Under the pieces are notes generated by a model that saw nothing but the letters and a program-made list of their open reading frames with translations, was not told the DNA's origin and made no database searches. Made by a program: the position numbers and the translations under genes. Below are positions 9,793 to 19,400 of a DNA stretch of 64,000 bases, piece after piece (position 1 is the stretch's first letter; each line of letters opens with the position of its first letter). The stretch is from Ichthyenterobacterium magnum. GTDB lineage: Bacteria > Bacteroidota > Bacteroidia > Flavobacteriales > Flavobacteriaceae. The stretch covers positions 248,001-312,000 of the forward strand of contig NZ_RAQJ01000003.1 of NCBI RefSeq assembly GCF_003610635.1. Direction: 5' to 3'.

Positions 9793-10428
9793 ATGAAAAA
9801 CTTAATAGTAATATTAGCATTTTTAATTAGTACAATAGGAATTGCTCAAAGTAATGCCAAAGCCTTACTTGATGAAGTGAATGAAAAAGTAAATTCTTAT
9901 AATAACATCTCAATAGATTTTAAGTATTCATTAAAAAATGTAAGTGAAGACATTAATCAAGAAACACGAGGTAATGTTGTTATTGAAGGTGATAAATACA
10001 TGCTAAACATTTTAGGTATTACACGAGTTTTTGATGGTAAAACGCTATATACAATTAGTCCAGAAGATGAAGAAGTAACAATTTCATCTGATAATACTGA
10101 AGATGAAAACACAATAACACCAAGTAAGATGCTGTCTTTTTACAAAGAAGGATACACCTACGAAATGGATATTACGCAAGACGTAAAAGGGCGTAAAATA
10201 CAATATGTAAAATTATATCCTATTGATACAAACTCTGAAATAAAACAAGTATTATTAGGTGTAGATGCAAAAACAAAACACATCTACAACCTAATAGAAA
10301 TAGGAAAAAACGGAACAAGAACAACTTTAACTGTTAATTCTTTTAAAACTAACGAACCAATTTCAAAAACCTTATTTACTTTTGATGCTAATAAGTATAA
10401 AGATTATTATATCAACAAACTAGATTAG
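9793..10428 (+). CDS. lolA: Outer-membrane lipoprotein carrier protein LolA-like
   Basis: 211 residues from the ATG at 9793. An ATG at 9778 in the same frame overlaps the ftsK stop and would put MKFNT ahead of a clean signal peptide, so the second is preferred. Signal peptide at about 1-20 (ILAFLISTIGIAQ), then a LolA fold: ALLDEVNEKVNSYNNISIDFKY, a beta-strand ladder (RGNVVIEGDKYMLNI, TRVFDGKTLYTISPE) and a C-terminal MLSFY/TRTTLTVNSFKTN region. It carries lipoproteins across the periplasm to the outer membrane. The gene lies between ftsK and an LptF/G permease. Confidence 0.88.
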   Translation: MKNLIVILAFLISTIGIAQSNAKALLDEVNEKVNSYNNISIDFKYSLKNVSEDINQETRGNVVIEGDKYMLNILGITRVFDGKTLYTISPEDEEVTISSDNTEDENTITPSKMLSFYKEGYTYEMDITQDVKGRKIQYVKLYPIDTNSEIKQVLLGVDAKTKHIYNLIEIGKNGTRTTLTVNSFKTNEPISKTLFTFDANKYKDYYINKLD

Positions 10429-10442
10429 GCTAACGATCATTC

Positions 10443-12425
10443 ATGAAAATATTAGATAGGTATATATTAACAACCTACTTAAAAACTTTTTTGAGCGTGT
10501 TTGTAATACTCATGCTCATTTTTGTTTTACAAGCTGTTTGGCTTTATATAAGTGAGTTGGCTGGTAAAGACTTAGCTCTTTCAGTTATCTTAAAGTTTTT
10601 ACTTTATGTTACGCCTACACTCATACCTCTAATTTTACCGCTAACAATATTATTAGCGTCTATAATGGTTTTTGGAAGCTTTTCTGAAAACTACGAGTTT
10701 GCTGCAATGAAATCTACTGGTATTTCATTACAACGTGCAATGCGCAGTTTAAGTCTATTCATTGTTCTACTAGGTATTCTAACTTTTATTTTTTCAAATA
10801 ATGTTATTCCTTGGGCAAACTATAATTTTTACAACTTAAGAAAGAATATTGCCAAAGTACAACCAGCAATGGCTATTGCAGAAGGACAATTTAACGAAAT
10901 TGGCAACTATAATATTAAAGTTGCTAAAAAAAGTGGTGAGCGTGGTGAGTTTTTTGATACTGTAGTTATCCATAAAAAAGCTGCAAAAACACCTGTTAAT
11001 AGAACCGTTATTGTTTCAAAAACTGGTGAACTCATAAGTAGTGAAAAATCTAATATTTTACAGTTAAAACTTATTGATGGTAATTACTATGATGAAATTT
11101 TTAGAAAAGCTCCCAAAGAAAGACAAAAAAAACCTCATGTAAAAAGCTACTTTAAAGAATATGTTATCAACGTAGACTTAGAAGGCTTAAATAAAGTAAG
11201 TGATGATAAAAATTATGACAATAGGTTTAATATGCTTGATGTTAACGGTTTAAATTACTCTATAGATTCGCTTTACAATAAAAAGTCAAATGAACTTAAA
11301 GACCTTTCAAAAGTATTGTACAATAGAACCTCGTTTAGCATATTAAACACAAATGTTGAATCAAAAACTACAGATTCGGTTTTTAATGGTAGTTTATTAA
11401 GTTTGTTTAATGTTAAAACAAATGTTCAACTCCTTAATCTAGCATCAAATACGGTTAATAGTACAAAACAAATATTAACTACTAAAAAGAAGAATGCAAA
11501 AATATCTACCAAAACATTAAACAAGCATATTATCTCTTTACACGAAAAGTATGTATTAGGTATTGCATGTATTATATTGTTTTTTGTAGGTGCTCCACTT
11601 GGTGCATTAATTAGAAAAGGAGGCATTGGTCTACCTTTAGTAATAGCCATACTTTTGTTTTTAACCTATCATTTTATAGGGATTTTTGCTAAAAACAGTT
11701 CTCACGATGGTACATTTAACCCTGTAATTGCGACTTGGCTTTCAACTTTAATTATGCTACCTCTCAGTATTTTTTTAACTAAAAGAGCTACTAAAGATAG
11801 AGGTTTATTTGAATTTGACAGCTACCTAGAACCTATTAAAAAATTCCTGAAAATAAAGAAAAAAGGCACTTTGGTTTATAATGATACGATCATAAACCTA
11901 TCTAACTTAAAAGGCTTTAACAACGACAAATTAGTTAGCATTATTAAAAACCCAAAAGCTTACAATTATCCTGTAGGAATTAAAAATATTGCATACAATA
12001 TATTATTAAATAGAGAGTTAAACGATGATAATCTTGAAGCTAAAGGATTAGAGATAAATTCAAACTATAAACAATCTAAAATAATTGCTAATGACTTGTT
12101 TGATTACTCAAGGTTTTCTTTAATTTTCTTCAGTATTAGTGTAATTTTATTGGTATTACATTTTATTTTTAAAAACAATAAATTACCAGAGCTAGCATCA
12201 GCAGTATTAGATTTAAGTTTAATCTCATTGTTTATCTATGTTTGTTATTTTATAACAACATATATAAAAGTAACTTTATTTTACAAAAATTTAAATATAA
12301 AAACAAAACCTATTCAGCAAATTTTATTCTTCTTAGGATTCCCTTTTTATGCCATCTCTCATTTTTTTATAAAGAATAAAATCAAAGAAGACTTAGCTTT
12401 AAGTTGTGCTGAAAATATAAAATAA
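10443..12425 (+). CDS. LptF/LptG family permease with long C-terminal extension
   Basis: 660 residues. The start MKILDRYILTTYLKTFL and the helices at about 12-35, 52-80 and 100-120 are the YjgP/YjgQ N-terminal half. A periplasmic jellyroll region (about 130-360) follows, then three more helices at about 370-450 (GIACIILFFVGAPLGALIRKG is the conserved second half). LptF and LptG pair with LptB to extract lipopolysaccharide from the inner membrane. Compared with the roughly 360-residue enterobacterial proteins it carries about 200 extra C-terminal residues with two further predicted helices (about 555-575 and 590-612). Which of LptF or LptG it is cannot be decided. It starts 15 bp after lolA. 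Confidence 0.9.
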   Translation: MKILDRYILTTYLKTFLSVFVILMLIFVLQAVWLYISELAGKDLALSVILKFLLYVTPTLIPLILPLTILLASIMVFGSFSENYEFAAMKSTGISLQRAMRSLSLFIVLLGILTFIFSNNVIPWANYNFYNLRKNIAKVQPAMAIAEGQFNEIGNYNIKVAKKSGERGEFFDTVVIHKKAAKTPVNRTVIVSKTGELISSEKSNILQLKLIDGNYYDEIFRKAPKERQKKPHVKSYFKEYVINVDLEGLNKVSDDKNYDNRFNMLDVNGLNYSIDSLYNKKSNELKDLSKVLYNRTSFSILNTNVESKTTDSVFNGSLLSLFNVKTNVQLLNLASNTVNSTKQILTTKKKNAKISTKTLNKHIISLHEKYVLGIACIILFFVGAPLGALIRKGGIGLPLVIAILLFLTYHFIGIFAKNSSHDGTFNPVIATWLSTLIMLPLSIFLTKRATKDRGLFEFDSYLEPIKKFLKIKKKGTLVYNDTIINLSNLKGFNNDKLVSIIKNPKAYNYPVGIKNIAYNILLNRELNDDNLEAKGLEINSNYKQSKIIANDLFDYSRFSLIFFSISVILLVLHFIFKNNKLPELASAVLDLSLISLFIYVCYFITTYIKVTLFYKNLNIKTKPIQQILFFLGFPFYAISHFFIKNKIKEDLALSCAENIK

Positions 12426-12437
12426 GCCATATCTTTG
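12404..12437 (+). promoter_or_regulatory. Promoter of ribB
   Basis: TTG at 12404-12406, a 23-bp spacer and TATCTTTG at 12430-12437 match the Bacteroidota promoter pattern, 20 bp before the ribB start. The -33 part lies inside the end of the permease gene. Confidence 0.5.
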
Positions 12438-12456
12438 TACTTCAATTCATATTACC

Positions 12457-13617
12457 ATGATAACGACGCTTAAAATGACTTCAGAATCATCAAAAATTAA
12501 ACTTAACACCATTGAAGAAGCTATTAATGATATTAGGCAAGGAAAAGCAATTATTGTTGTAGATGATGAAGACAGAGAAAATGAAGGTGATTTTGTTGCA
12601 GCCTCAGAACTAATAACGCCAGAAATGATAAATTTTATGGCAACTAATGGTCGCGGACTAATTTGTGCACCATTAACAGAAAAACGTTGTAAGGAACTCG
12701 ACTTGCACATGATGGTAAACAACAATACAGATCCAATGGAAACTGCTTTTACAGTATCTGTAGATCTTAGAGGTAATGGCGTAACGACGGGAATATCTGC
12801 TAGTGATAGAGCAAAAACGGTACATGCGTTAATAGATCATGATACCAAAGCTTTTGAATTAGCACGTCCTGGACACATATTTCCTTTAGTAGCAAAAGAA
12901 GGTGGTGTTTTAAGACGCACAGGACATACCGAAGCTGCCATAGATTTTGCGCGCTTAGCAGGTTTAAAACCAGCTGGAGTTATTGTTGAAATAATGAATG
13001 AAGACGGAAGTATGGCACGCTTACCAGAACTCATAGAAGTTGCAAAAAAATTCGATTTAAAAATTGTTTCTATTGAAGATTTAGTGGCTTACCGTATGGA
13101 GCATGACTCTTTAATTGAAAAAAAGGAAGATTTTGACATCGAAACGCGCTTTGGGCAGTTTCGTTTAAGAGCCTATCAACAAACTACAAATAATCAAGTT
13201 CATATTGCTTTAACAAAAGGGTCTTGGACTAATGATGAAGAAATTTTAACACGCATAAACTCAACTTTAGTTAACAATGATATTCTTGGTACATTAACTA
13301 ATAATGCCGACAAGAAGCTGGATAACATGTTTAAAGCTGTTAACGATTCTGGTAAAGGTGCTATCGTTTTTATCAATCAACAAGCACAATCTATGAATTT
13401 ACTAAATAGGCTATCTACATTAAAAGAAACACAACAACCTAATACCATTACTAAAGCACCTAATATTAAAATGGATTCTAAAGACTTTGGTATTGGCGCT
13501 CAAATATTACATGATCTTAGTATTTCTAAATTACGCTTAATGACTAACAGTGAACAAAAACAACGTGTTGGTATGATTGGTTATGGTTTAGAGATTATAG
13601 ATACGGTTAGCTACTAG
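12457..13617 (+). CDS. ribB: 3,4-dihydroxy-2-butanone-4-phosphate synthase with degenerate GTP cyclohydrolase II domain
   Basis: 386 residues. The N-terminal domain (about 15-215) is a complete RibB that turns ribulose 5-phosphate into the four-carbon riboflavin precursor. Its acidic metal site DDEDRENEGDF, GRGLICAPLT, TGISASDRAKT and RTGHTEAAIDFARLAG are all present. The C-terminal domain (about 220-386) aligns in position with RibA, but the cysteine zinc ligands and the RVHSEC/CDCG motifs are absent, so GTP cyclohydrolase II activity is not expected. True RibA should be elsewhere in the genome. ATG codons at 12457 and 12475 are both possible starts. It is convergent with the next gene. Confidence 0.92.
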   Translation: MITTLKMTSESSKIKLNTIEEAINDIRQGKAIIVVDDEDRENEGDFVAASELITPEMINFMATNGRGLICAPLTEKRCKELDLHMMVNNNTDPMETAFTVSVDLRGNGVTTGISASDRAKTVHALIDHDTKAFELARPGHIFPLVAKEGGVLRRTGHTEAAIDFARLAGLKPAGVIVEIMNEDGSMARLPELIEVAKKFDLKIVSIEDLVAYRMEHDSLIEKKEDFDIETRFGQFRLRAYQQTTNNQVHIALTKGSWTNDEEILTRINSTLVNNDILGTLTNNADKKLDNMFKAVNDSGKGAIVFINQQAQSMNLLNRLSTLKETQQPNTITKAPNIKMDSKDFGIGAQILHDLSISKLRLMTNSEQKQRVGMIGYGLEIIDTVSY

Positions 13618-13645
13618 TTTTTATCTTTTTACCATACTATAGTCT

Positions 13646-13667
13646 GATTTTTAAAAATTTAAAAATC
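13646..13667. terminator. AT-only hairpin between convergent genes
   Basis: GATTTTTAAA and TTTAAAAATC are a perfect inverted repeat with a 2-bp loop, 29 bp after ribB and 90 bp after the stop of the convergent gene. It could act as a weak bidirectional terminator, but it contains few G/C pairs. Confidence 0.3.
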
Positions 13668-13756
13668 GAGCATCATTATTATAATACATATCTTTTGTTT
13701 ACCAGAAAGCCTGTAGTATTTGAATTAATATTTCTATATAACACCTATATTTAATA

Positions 13757-15649
13757 CTATTCTGTATAACTAATTTTAACGCCTTTTATCCCTTGATTAC
13801 CCCAAATTTGACCAGAAGGTGGATGTATTAAAATATAATATGAGTAATTTGATAAAATTGGAATAGGTGTTGAGTAAGTTAAAACTTGATTTGAGTTTGA
13901 ATTATTAGAGGTGAGCGTGAAAAATGTAAATTCAAAATTGGTTGGTAAATATTTCTGTTTAAGTTTAAATTCTAGGTTTGTTACACTATTATCATATAAA
14001 TAAGCACTTATACTAGTTATTGTAGAACCAACTGGTAAATTTACTGGAGTCATGTAAACACCACTATCTGATACTCCATAAAAAATGCCTTGTGCAAATA
14101 TATATCGATTTTGTGCTGGTAAATCTGGACCACCTGCTAATTCACTAGGTATTGGTTTATTATTATCATCAGGTTGAAATGATGCTCCAGAAATCATTAT
14201 CTCTCTAACAATTGGAGTTGCATTTTTAACATATGTATCGTCTGCATATTTTTTTGTTATTACAGATTGATTTCCTGCGTTTACAATATCAGTATTAGTT
14301 AGTGAAGGTGCTGTAAGCTCTCCATTTTGATCCAATTTTAATACCGCAGAATTACTTGTTCCTATAATTAAGTCATTACTACTTGTGTACATTCTGGTAA
14401 TACCTGCGCCACCGCCGCCAGTAGCAATTCCTATTCTAAAATTATGAGAAGCGTTACCTATTCTAAAATCACCAGGATTACCAGCATCTAAGTTCCAATC
14501 GCCACCACGAATATCTAATCTTGCCTCTGGATTTGTAATACCAACACCAATATCTCCATTTTTTAAAACAGTTAATGCATTGCTTCTATTTGAAGCGGAA
14601 GTTCCGTTACCAATAGTAAACAAACGGTCATTCACATTAAAAGCTGTAGTATTGTTTGGCGTATATTCTTCATTAAATGTTCCAATAGCGGTTTCAGTAA
14701 ATGAAGGCGCAATTACATTATTACCTAATGCATTAGAAGTTACACCTTGTGCTTTTGATTGTTCTCCAGTAGCAAAAGCATTGTTTCCTGAAGCGGTTGC
14801 TTGTTTCCCTAAAGCAATAGCGTTTTCACCTGATGCAATTGAAGTCTGACCTGCTGCTAAAGATTTCTTTCCTGATGCTATTGAAAAAGAGCCCATAGCA
14901 GTAGAAGATTCTTCAGATGCAGTGGTATTCTGGCCAGTGGCAAAAGCATAGTTTCCAGATGCCATAGTATTTTGTCCCATGGCAACTGATGATTCTTTGG
15001 TTGCTTGTGTTCCATTTCCTGATGCCATAGATCTATCTCCAGATGCTGTGGTTTGAATACCAATAGCTAAAGATTCTAAACCAGAAGCTAATGTTTGACT
15101 ACCAGCAGCTATAGACCTAAAACCAGTAGCTCCATAATCTTGAGAATTAAGAACAGAAACACTAAAATCGATTGCATCTAAACCTATGTTTCCATAATCT
15201 GCTGCATTTCTTTCAATAATTCGGTAACCAATTCCAGAACCTTCATTAATAGCTTCTAAAGCAACATTGTTAGCAGTTTTAGCATTTAGAGCATATGGCA
15301 CAGCCATAAACTGTGTAGTTCCTAAATCTGTAAAACCATTACCAATATCGACTTTTATGTTTAAAAAATGATTGTCTTTAGACCAATCGATCTCATTAAA
15401 TGTTCCCGATATTGGTATACCATTTCCAATATTAGTAATTATAATACCATTTTGATCTGTAAGCAATGCTTGTGATTCTTTATAAATGATTGTTGTGTTT
15501 TCTAAAATAGAAAACTCAATATCTACATTACCATAAACAATAACATTACCATTATCATCTTTGATAAGGGCTTTATAGTTAATGCCATTTTGAGCTAATA
15601 CACTAAATGAAATTAGCAATGCAAAAAAAGCTATATATAACGTTTTCAT
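13757..15649 (-). CDS. Exported protein with YadA-type head repeats
   Basis: 630 residues with a signal peptide at 1-19 (FALLISFSVLAQ). Residues about 20-120 resemble the beta-rich N-terminal region of Bacteroidota tail-fibre-like proteins (GINYKALIKDDNGNVI; FMAVPYALNAKTA). Residues about 175-320 contain roughly ten 14-residue Hep_Hag/YadA-head repeats of the form A-x-G-x-x-T-x-A-S-G-x-x-S/A-x-A, such as AIGIQTTASGDRSMASG. A long region after about 360 contains a non-repeat C-terminal domain. There is no YadA membrane anchor and no clear T9SS sorting domain, so it is probably a soluble or lipoprotein-bound trimeric fibre. It follows the lipoprotein gene by 5 bp, indicating an operon. Confidence 0.75.
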   Translation of the reverse strand: MKTLYIAFFALLISFSVLAQNGINYKALIKDDNGNVIVYGNVDIEFSILENTTIIYKESQALLTDQNGIIITNIGNGIPISGTFNEIDWSKDNHFLNIKVDIGNGFTDLGTTQFMAVPYALNAKTANNVALEAINEGSGIGYRIIERNAADYGNIGLDAIDFSVSVLNSQDYGATGFRSIAAGSQTLASGLESLAIGIQTTASGDRSMASGNGTQATKESSVAMGQNTMASGNYAFATGQNTTASEESSTAMGSFSIASGKKSLAAGQTSIASGENAIALGKQATASGNNAFATGEQSKAQGVTSNALGNNVIAPSFTETAIGTFNEEYTPNNTTAFNVNDRLFTIGNGTSASNRSNALTVLKNGDIGVGITNPEARLDIRGGDWNLDAGNPGDFRIGNASHNFRIGIATGGGGAGITRMYTSSNDLIIGTSNSAVLKLDQNGELTAPSLTNTDIVNAGNQSVITKKYADDTYVKNATPIVREIMISGASFQPDDNNKPIPSELAGGPDLPAQNRYIFAQGIFYGVSDSGVYMTPVNLPVGSTITSISAYLYDNSVTNLEFKLKQKYLPTNFEFTFFTLTSNNSNSNQVLTYSTPIPILSNYSYYILIHPPSGQIWGNQGIKGVKISYTE

Positions 15650-15654
15650 GATTT

Positions 15655-16119
15655 CTATCCTTGTATTTTATCAAAAACAATTGTGTCACCAATAGCATCT
15701 GTAATATTTAAAGTGGTTTCAGAAATACTATTTATGGTTGATACTATTGTATCTGTGCCCAATGTTATTGTTAGTGTTGTTCCATTTAATGTATATGTTG
15801 TATTTACGACTCCTTCAGATTCGCAAGTACCAGAGTCATCATCAAAAGATTCTACTTCTACTGTATTATTTGCATTAAATTTAAAAGACGTGTTTTTTTC
15901 ACAATCATTGAAACCTCCAGGTGTTTTAGATTCTAGATACCATGTACCAGATCTTAATAATTCTGCTGTTGTTGGCGTATTGTTGGATGACGAATCATCA
16001 TCACTACTACATGAAAAGGTTAGTATTAAGAGTAAAACGATTACAATTGATTTTAAAATGTTACTTAAATTAGTTTTATTACTGATATTGTTTTTGTGGT
16101 TTTGTTTAAAAAAGTTCAT
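15655..16119 (-). CDS. Lipocalin-like surface lipoprotein
   Basis: 154 residues. A long basic N-region and helix (KSIVIVLLLILTFSC) end at lipid Cys37. The residues after it, SSDDDSSS, resemble the acid-rich lipoprotein export signal that sends Bacteroidota lipoproteins to the cell surface. The rest is a small beta barrel of the lipocalin-like type: LLRSGTWYLESK at the start, CEKNTSFKFNANNTVEV, then TTYTLNGTTLTITL. Ligand unknown. It is the first gene of a two-gene unit with the YadA-head protein (5-bp gap), which suggests that the two act together at the surface. Confidence 0.7.
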   Translation of the reverse strand: MNFFKQNHKNNISNKTNLSNILKSIVIVLLLILTFSCSSDDDSSSNNTPTTAELLRSGTWYLESKTPGGFNDCEKNTSFKFNANNTVEVESFDDDSGTCESEGVVNTTYTLNGTTLTITLGTDTIVSTINSISETTLNITDAIGDTIVFDKIQG

Positions 16120-16154
16120 GATATATATTTTAATTATTAATAGCTTATACTTTA

Positions 16155-16203
16155 ATAAAAAAGGGAAACAACTTATAGTAGAATATAAATTATTCCCCTT
16201 TTC
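16155..16203 (-). terminator. Terminator after the 46-codon ORF
   Basis: On the minus strand, AAAAGGGGAA pairs with TTTCCCTTTT (nine Watson-Crick pairs and one G-T) around an AT-rich loop, and a T run follows. It lies 29 bp after the small ORF stop and before the lipoprotein gene, so it would separate these transcripts. The loop of about 24 bases is long, which lowers certainty. Confidence 0.5.
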
Positions 16204-16231
16204 GTCACACTGACTAATAGCGTCTTTAATA

Positions 16232-16372
16232 TTATTTAATTATAGTTACCGATTTAATAACTTTATTTTTTAATAAAATTTGTAATTCATATTGTCCATT
16301 TTTTAAATGATCAATGTTTAAGTAAATTTTATCGTGCTTTAATTTTTGTGAATTATTAATTTTATCACTCAT
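16232..16372 (-). CDS. 46-residue hypothetical small protein
   Basis: ATG at 16372 (MSDKINNSQKL) and stop at 16234-16232 give 46 residues ending in YELQILLKNKVIKSVTIIK. The second half has the alternating beta pattern seen at the ends of T9SS sorting domains and in short flavobacterial hypothetical proteins, but there is no signal peptide and the family is not recognised. Context supports expression. A TAATTTTA -7-like box and a 21-bp-period repeat lie just upstream at the same offsets as for the 333-residue gene, and a terminator-like hairpin follows. Alternatives are a truncated remnant of a longer exported protein or a regulatory RNA. Confidence 0.4.
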   Translation of the reverse strand: MSDKINNSQKLKHDKIYLNIDHLKNGQYELQILLKNKVIKSVTIIK

Positions 16373-16397
16373 TAGCTTATCTAGCTTTACAACATGA

Positions 16398-16466
16398 TAA
16401 AATTATTGCAAGACCTAAGAAGACTATATAACTAATGTTACAAAGTATAACACAAATGTTACATTA
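16398..16466 (-). promoter_or_regulatory. HTCS-flanking operator/promoter, copy A
   Basis: On the minus strand TGTAACATT occurs twice, starting 21 bp apart (plus-strand block 16427-16466), followed 21 bp later by TAATTTTA at 16405-16398 (7 of 8 to TAnnTTTG). The plus-strand block begins TATAACTAATGTTACAAA and is shared with copy B at 21463-21502, including internal spacing. The small ORF starts 55 bp downstream. It also lies 17 bp after the HTCS stop codon. Confidence 0.6.
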
Positions 16467-16482
16467 ATTAAAAGTTATTGAT

Positions 16483-19400
16483 TTATAGTGATTTAGAATA
16501 ATCGCTTGGAGTTAAATTATAGGTTTCTTTAAAACATTTAATGTAATACGATGGCGAATTAAAACCAATTTGATAAGCAACCTCAGAAATTGTTGCATCA
16601 GATTCTTTTAATAATTGCAACGACAATTTTAAACGTTGTGATCTTATAAACTCTGAAGTACTTAAACCATAAACCGATTTAAGTTTTCTATGCAATTGCG
16701 TCCTGCTCATTAATAGTAACTCGCTCATGCGCTCGCTCTTAAATTCAGGATCTGTGATATGAGCATCTAAAACATCTTGAAGTTTTTTTAAAAATTCTGT
16801 TTCGGTTGATGTAATTGCTAAATCAGGGTTTATTGTAAACGCTTTACTATAAAGTTCTTTTAAACGCTGCCTACTTTTTATTAATCTATCTACCTCAACT
16901 ATTAAACGTTTACTATTAAAAGGCTTTGTAATGTAAGCATCTGCTCCAGATTTAAGCCCAATAATTTCATTCTCTGCGCCTACTTTTGCTGTTAATAATA
17001 TAACTGGTATATGACTAGTAAACTCATTGTGCTTTATTGCATTACAAAGTTCTATACCATCTTTAATAGGCATCATTATATCACTTATAATAAGATCAGG
17101 AAGGTTTTTTCTTGTTTTCTCAATGCCTTCTTCTCCATTTTTGGCAGTTATAATTTTATAATCATTTTTGAAAATTGATACTATAAAATTTCTAACATCA
17201 CTTTGATCTTCTACAATTAAAATTGTATGCTCAGCATTTCCTTTTAATTTAGAATCTATTGGTTGGTGTAATTCTATTTCGTGTTGATCAATTATTTCTG
17301 AAGATACAAATGCAGCTTTATGTATTGGCAAGGTTACTGTAAACTGTATTTTATTATCATCAATATTATTAGCAATAATGCTTCCTTTAGATAAAACGAT
17401 AAGTTCTTTTACTAAAGCCAAACCTACTCCAATGCCTTCTGCAGCAGCATCTTCTTGATAAAAACGTTGGAATAATTTACTCAAATCTTTACGTGCAACT
17501 TTATCATATTGATTTACTATTGAAACCACCAATGCCCTTTCTTGAGTTGTAGCATCAAAACTAATGGTACTATTCTCAGGCGAATACTTAATAGCATTAG
17601 TTAATAAATTTGAAAACACTTTTTCTATAATATCTTTATCAAAGTAAGCTTCATTAACTTTACTAATATTAGCATTAATATTAATACTTCTTTCTTTAGA
17701 TTTATACTGAAATGCTTCAACAATTTGATTTAATAGTACGCTTAAATTCCCTTTAGAAACTTTTAATACTAACTGACCAGAATCTACCAACGAGAGGTCA
17801 ATCATTTGATTTACTAGGTTGAGTAACCTATTAGCATTTTGTTTTACAAGATTTAAATCTTTCTTATCACGCTCTAATAAATCATCACGCTCTAATTGTT
17901 TATCTACTGGACCAGAAATAAGTGTTAATGGTGTTCTAAATTCATGCGAAATATTGGTGTACAATTTAGTTTTAAATTCATCTAGTTTTTTTAAACGTTC
18001 TGTTTCTGCATGTTCTAATCGCAATTGCGTTTTTACTTCCCAACGAAACTTAAAGTATTGATAAATGCCAAAAATTGTAAGTAAGGTTAATAGCCCATAA
18101 ATAATCTTAGCCGTATTTGTTGCATACCAAGGTTTTAAAATTGAAAACTTATAGCTTGAAGGTTGTTTACTCCATACGCCATCATAATTACTTGATAATA
18201 CTTGAAACTCATAATCGTTTGCTGGAAGGTTTGTGTAATGTGCTATATTAGTATTTCCAGACGTTATCCAATCTGCATCATTATTAATCAACCTGTATTT
18301 ATAATGATTACCTTCTGGGAGTGAAAAATGTAATCCTGAAAATGTAAATGTTATCGTATTTTGGTTATGCTTAAAAGCTCTTTCTGGTATTAAATCTGTT
18401 TCTTCATTAAAAATTTCTATTTTAGAGATAATCGTTTTTGGGCTAATAACATTGAATGATAATTGATTAGGATTAAACCAGTTTAAACCTTCTAAACCTC
18501 CAAAATACAGGTTGTCATTACTGTCTTTAAAATAAGCTCCTGTATTAAACTCTAAGGCTTGTAAGCCATCATAATTACTATAGTTATCGATTAGTAATTC
18601 TCCATTTTTATGTTTTTTAAATTTGGTAATTCCCTTATTAGAGCTTAACCATAGGTTACCTTGGTTATCTGGTAAGATTCCATATATAACATTATTTGAA
18701 AGCCCATTGGTTATTGTAAAATTCTCTTGTTCTTTAGTCTCTGGATTATAAGATTTTAGTCCGTTACCATTAGTACCTAGCCATAGCAGATTATCATCAT
18801 AATACAACGATTTTACTTTGTCTTTAATCTTATTAATCACAGTTATGTTATCATTATTAAGATTTAACCTAAATAATCCTTGTTCTTCAGAACCAACCCA
18901 TATTTCATTAAAGTTTCCTTTTGCTATTATTCTAATATTATTAGATGTTAATCCTGAATTACTTGAATTAAAACGTTTAACAATGCCTTTGCTTTCATCA
19001 AAAAGTAAGAGTCCATCATCTCTTGTTGCTAACCAAAGCATGCCATTTTCATCTTTAAGTATGCTCCAAATTGTTTTGTTTTCTAGTGCTTTAAAATTCT
19101 GAAATTTATTATCCTTCAACAGGTTTAATCCAGCGCCTTGATGGCCAATCCATAGTTTATCTTCATCGAACAATAAACTCATTACTCTGTTGCTATTAAT
19201 TTCTGAATTATTAATAGTAAACGTTTCAAATATGTTTTGCTCAAGATTAATTTTTGTTAAGCCTTTTCCTGAGGTTCCTAGCCAAAAATCATTTTCATTT
19301 ATAGCAATAGAACGAATTACATCTACATTTACATCTCTAGGTGTTTGATTATTAGTTAACACATTAAACTTTGTTAGATGCTCATCGTAATAACTTAATC

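Noticed and set aside
14878-15063. Extra frames antisense or out of frame within the YadA-repeat and other long genes
   Set aside because: They are shadows of repetitive or biased codons in the real frames and have no start context or family resemblance.
13757-15649. Classical trimeric autotransporter adhesin
   Set aside because: The head repeats are clear, but the C-terminus lacks the YadA beta-barrel anchor.
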